This document shows, one piece after another, positions 60,603-64,000 of a stretch of 64,000 bases of DNA. The notes under the pieces are model-generated. The model did no database searches and was not told the DNA's origin. It saw only the letters and a program-made list of their open reading frames with translations. The stretch is from Megaleporinus macrocephalus (lineage: Eukaryota > Chordata > Actinopteri > Characiformes > Anostomidae), in the NCBI GenBank assembly GCA_021613375.1, contig CM038720.1, positions 14,415,962 to 14,479,961 of the forward strand. Direction: 5' to 3'. Each line of letters starts with the position of its first letter. Positions within the stretch are counted from its first letter, which is position 1. The position numbers and the translations under genes are program-made.

Positions 60603-62219
60603 CTTCTTTAGCATTCGTGCAGCCAAACTGTGTGTAGTATCTGTAGAACTTTGCAGCTATCAGTGAGAAGGTCCCGACTCTGCAGTGCAGACGCTGTGTA
60701 TGAATAACTGTTGCGTGCGAGCTGTAGCAGTCACTATGCAGCAGTCAATGTGGAAAAAGAACTGTCTGTCTGGCTCGGACTGGTTTCAGAGTGAGAGAGA
60801 GAGAGTGCTGAAGCTCTGGCTTTGTGAAAAGGCGCTCTGACCTCTGGTCAAACTCTCGTCACTTCGTTTCGGTTTCGTACTGTTTACACGCTCTGTTCTG
60901 AATGTAGATTCTTGCTGTGAGTGGGTGGTGGCAGTCGTGAGAATGCTCGCCTGCCAGCAGCTTTAGACATTGTTACGTTTACTGTTCCTTTCATTGACTA
61001 CCAGTCCTGAAGTGATCCAACTTGGAGAAACACCTTCGACATGATTGACAAGAGATTACAAGAGATTATGCAGTGCTATCCTCTCATGTTGGACTTTTAC
61101 AGTGACTCACTGTCGTCTCTTGAGGTAGAAAGTGGTATTACGGGTCAGGACTAGCTGGTTAGCATGCTAACTTCAGTAGATATCTCTGCAATACAATATA
61201 GACATCTTTGATGTTGTAGTTTTAGTTAATTTTGGATTGTTTGACATATGTTAATCTTACATATAGCACCTTTAATTTAAACACCTTTAAAAGTATATTA
61301 ACATTTCACACATACAACATTTTTTTAAATAATAAAAAAGCGGGTTTCGTGTCCGCTTGAGAACTTTATGGATGGGAAAACACTGTATCAAACTCTTGTA
61401 GTTTTCCATGATATTCTAGGACTTCTTATTATGTTGGCGCTGCAGGCATTGAAAAGAAATTCTATTAGAGAACTTTATTTAAACCAATCTGCAGTATATA
61501 ATTAAGGCTGTGTAAACTGAATGCACACTACATATGGAAAAATAATACTCATGACCCCGGAATCAAAAAATGCATAGAATTTAAAAATATATGTTGTTAC
61601 TCCTTTATGTCAAATCTACAGCAAAGAAGTTTGATAAATAAGACAGTGAGAGGTTGTGTTAGTTTACTTTACTCAGCACTGCAGCACACTGGTATTGTTT
61701 TTCACTGGGTTTTGAAATGTCCATGCTTGTGGCCTACATTTCGCCTGCATAGTTTTTGCTGCAGAATGTAACACTCTTATGTAACACTCCAATCTTTCCT
61801 GCACCTAACTTCACTCTGCTTAGAAACAGACACAGACGGTCCCAGTGCCGTGCTATTGCAGGATGATATACATGGCATGGACCTTTAGCATGTCCAATCC
61901 AATGACTGTATAAAGGCACAACGTGGGCATCCCCCATAGAGGGATTATCTTTACATTGATGAGGGTTTGTCAACAGTGAAAAGGAACAGCAAACGTACTA
62001 CGCTGGCATGTTGGCTTGTGGCTAAAACATGAACGTGCCCAGAGTGTGTTTCAGTGGATTGTCACTCTTGACAGTCAAGCAGTTTGACAGCTTACATATC
62101 AATGCATAATGAAATCTCAGATTTCTCCATGATCTTATTTGATTTTGCAATTTTTGGTACAATTTAGAATTCAGTACTCAGTTAAAAATGAGCTACACGC
62201 ACAGAAAAGAATATGATTT
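60603..62219. other. pde4d intron; flank of the hAT insertion
   Basis: 60603-61275 is repeat-like: it ends with TTACATATAGCACCTTTAAT, a phrase seen at the ends of a common fish DNA element, so the hAT probably sits inside an older one. No exon was recognised. Confidence 0.4.
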
Positions 62220-62262
62220 ATTTATATATATATATATGCATTTATTTATTTATTTATTTATT
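62220..62262. repeat. (TA)n and (TTTA)n tract
   Basis: About 17 bases of TA followed by about 24 bases of TTTA units. Confidence 0.95.
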
Positions 62263-64000
62263 GCTAGAGTTGGTCTGAGTAATTTGAGTTTTTGTTTTTT
62301 ACAAATGTTTTCTATTTAATATTTTTGGAAGCTTTTTTTTTAAGCTCCCAAAAATGTAGCCTGAACTGCAAAATGTTTTTTATCAGCAAAAACAGAGAGC
62401 ACATTCATTGTTAATCACTGACCAAAGAAAGTTACTATCTATAAAATAGTAACTTCATAAGAGATGATAAAAATCATCATTAATTACTAATGCAAGTTAA
62501 TGTAATGAGGTTTTATTCCAGAGGATTTTTTGAGCATTTCTGTTGGTCAGTTCATGCAGGGTTCCAATGATGTACGGAATAAAATAAAAATAGACAGAAA
62601 TACATGTTTTGTTTGGTGACAGTATGCAAATGGTAGAAACAAATTATAGCTGGTTTAGTTGAAATTCAGACTTCAGGCTGATGCGTCACGGTGCACGGAT
62701 GCAGTTTTCCACCCCTGTGATTGATGGAATGAAGCATTACGAGAGCAAATGGAACTAACCTGAGGCTTAAGAGGACTCATTCACTGTTCCTCTTTGCATC
62801 TCAACGAGAAATTAGCCTCAACTCACCTTGAGTGGTTTCTGTTCAGTTTTCAGGAGGTGCTATTAATCACGTTATAAGAGAAGAGAAGTCCATTAAGTCT
62901 AGCCTTGATAAAACTCCTCTTTGCTGGTAAATCTCTCTGTGTGTGGGTTGCAGGATTAGCCATTAGGCTGCTGCTTGAAATCACTACTCTTGTGAGCTGT
63001 AGGTGTTTGCAGTGGTGATGTACCTTAGAGACTGTGCAGATTAGTGGACAGACCTCGTTTGCTTCATGCAAACACTATCCTGTAGAGATGAAGCGGCGCT
63101 GCAGTTTCATCTTGTATTTTTAATTATGGTTTATTTCTGTCTGGTCCGGTCCTGCTCGATCCTGACCCGCTTTTTTTACACCACTACCTAGTGCGCTTGA
63201 CTCGTAATTGAAAATGCAGATGCGAAATTCATAAGCAGCTTTGCGGTGAAGGACACTGCGTATCATCTTAGTGATGGATGTTACCTCGGCACTGCATACT
63301 GTATTTTCCATTGGCATGCACACCCCTTACTGTGAGTTTCCACACTGGCTTCAAAGAGCGTACAGTACCTGGGATATAGAGGAGAATTCAGAATTCCCTC
63401 AGGGAGAAATCTTAAACAACCTTCTACTAGATTCTCAAACTTGTTGCTGAAAAGGCTTCAGTGATACGTTTCCTAAAAGAGCGTGATCTACAAAGACTGT
63501 TTTCATAGCTCTTGTGTAATTATTGTGTAATTTCCTTTCAATTGTGCTTACATTGGTGCAGATATTCCATATGTAAAGTCTTTTGTTAACCTGATCTCCT
63601 AATGCTGAGCACTCATGTAAGTATTGCTTTTAAGATGTTTTAGGAAGTTGCATTTCATTAGCGACTAGAGATTGCATCTGATTCCTTACAAATAATGATC
63701 TTTTTATTGAATTTATAATCTTATTCAACACTGGAGTCCCTATGGCTGTGAGATTCCTCAAAAACATTGATTCTGTTTGTAAATAGTGCCAAACAGTGGC
63801 ATCGATTCCAATTCAGTGGTACACAATTTTCTCTGTTCATTGAGAAAGAGAACAATATTAACTAGTTTACTATCTGTTGTTCTACAGGACACAAGATATC
63901 AGTTTCAAGTGTGTCTGTTGGCTCAGTTAACAAGGCAGTTTGTAGAGCTAGTAATAGTTATAGGTTGTTTTCAAGTCCAAACCAAAATTGTGTATTTGTG
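62263..64000. other. pde4d intron, no recognised feature
   Basis: AT-rich, mostly unique-looking sequence with no recognised exon, transposon or RNA gene. The common pde4d exon (beginning FDVDNG in vertebrates) is not reached before the window ends. Confidence 0.45.

Overview
This window is vertebrate genomic DNA, almost certainly from a teleost fish. It is AT-rich, has no dense ORFs or operon-like layout, and is packed with repeats of fish type: many Tc1/mariner fossils, hAT-type MITEs, tRNA-derived SINEs, LINE fragments and microsatellites. The SINE and fold-back families resemble those I associate with otophysan fishes (characins, catfishes, knifefishes), but I cannot name a species.

The only host gene I can support is a cAMP-specific phosphodiesterase, pde4d, on the + strand. 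Two alternative 5' coding exons are visible. The first (about 20986-21218) encodes the isoform-specific N-terminus of long form PDE4D7, including the RRLS protein kinase A site. The second (34948-35039) is a first exon of PDE4D4 type, starting MDRTYAV and ending in the SWPSSFQG block. Both end at a GT donor in the same phase (2 nt of a split codon), so both can splice to the same downstream common exon. That exon, the UCR1/UCR2 modules and the catalytic domain must lie beyond position 64000. The rest of the window is therefore 5' and intronic sequence of one large alternative-promoter gene.

Layout: 1-3.9 kb, mostly unrecognised AT-rich sequence. 3.9-13.8 kb, a repeat field (chimeric Tc1 fossil, hAT MITEs, LINE tail, SINEs, and a three-copy MITE cluster at 12.4-13.8 kb). 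14.9-17.3 kb, a decayed APE-type LINE on the - strand carrying a SINE. 17.9-18.5 kb, an RTE/BovB-like fossil. 19.5-20.75 kb, a 1.2-kb DNA transposon with long TIRs and two palindromic cAMP-response elements, immediately before the PDE4D7 exon. 23.8-25.8 kb, Tc1 fossils split by a 359-bp solo LTR, then a hAT element. 27-34 kb, more MITEs and Tc1 remains. 34.1-35.1 kb, a CpG-rich promoter with a 55-bp tandem duplication carrying octamer and CCAAT motifs, followed by the PDE4D4 exon. 35-58 kb, intron with scattered elements and several repeat-poor stretches that could hold conserved enhancers. 58-61 kb, a nest with a 61-bp-arm hairpin, a hAT MITE and a 1.1-kb hAT that still encodes an intact BED finger. 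61-64 kb, plain intron.

I saw no tRNA or rRNA gene, no CRISPR array and no complete autonomous transposon. All family names come from recognising sequence, not from a search.
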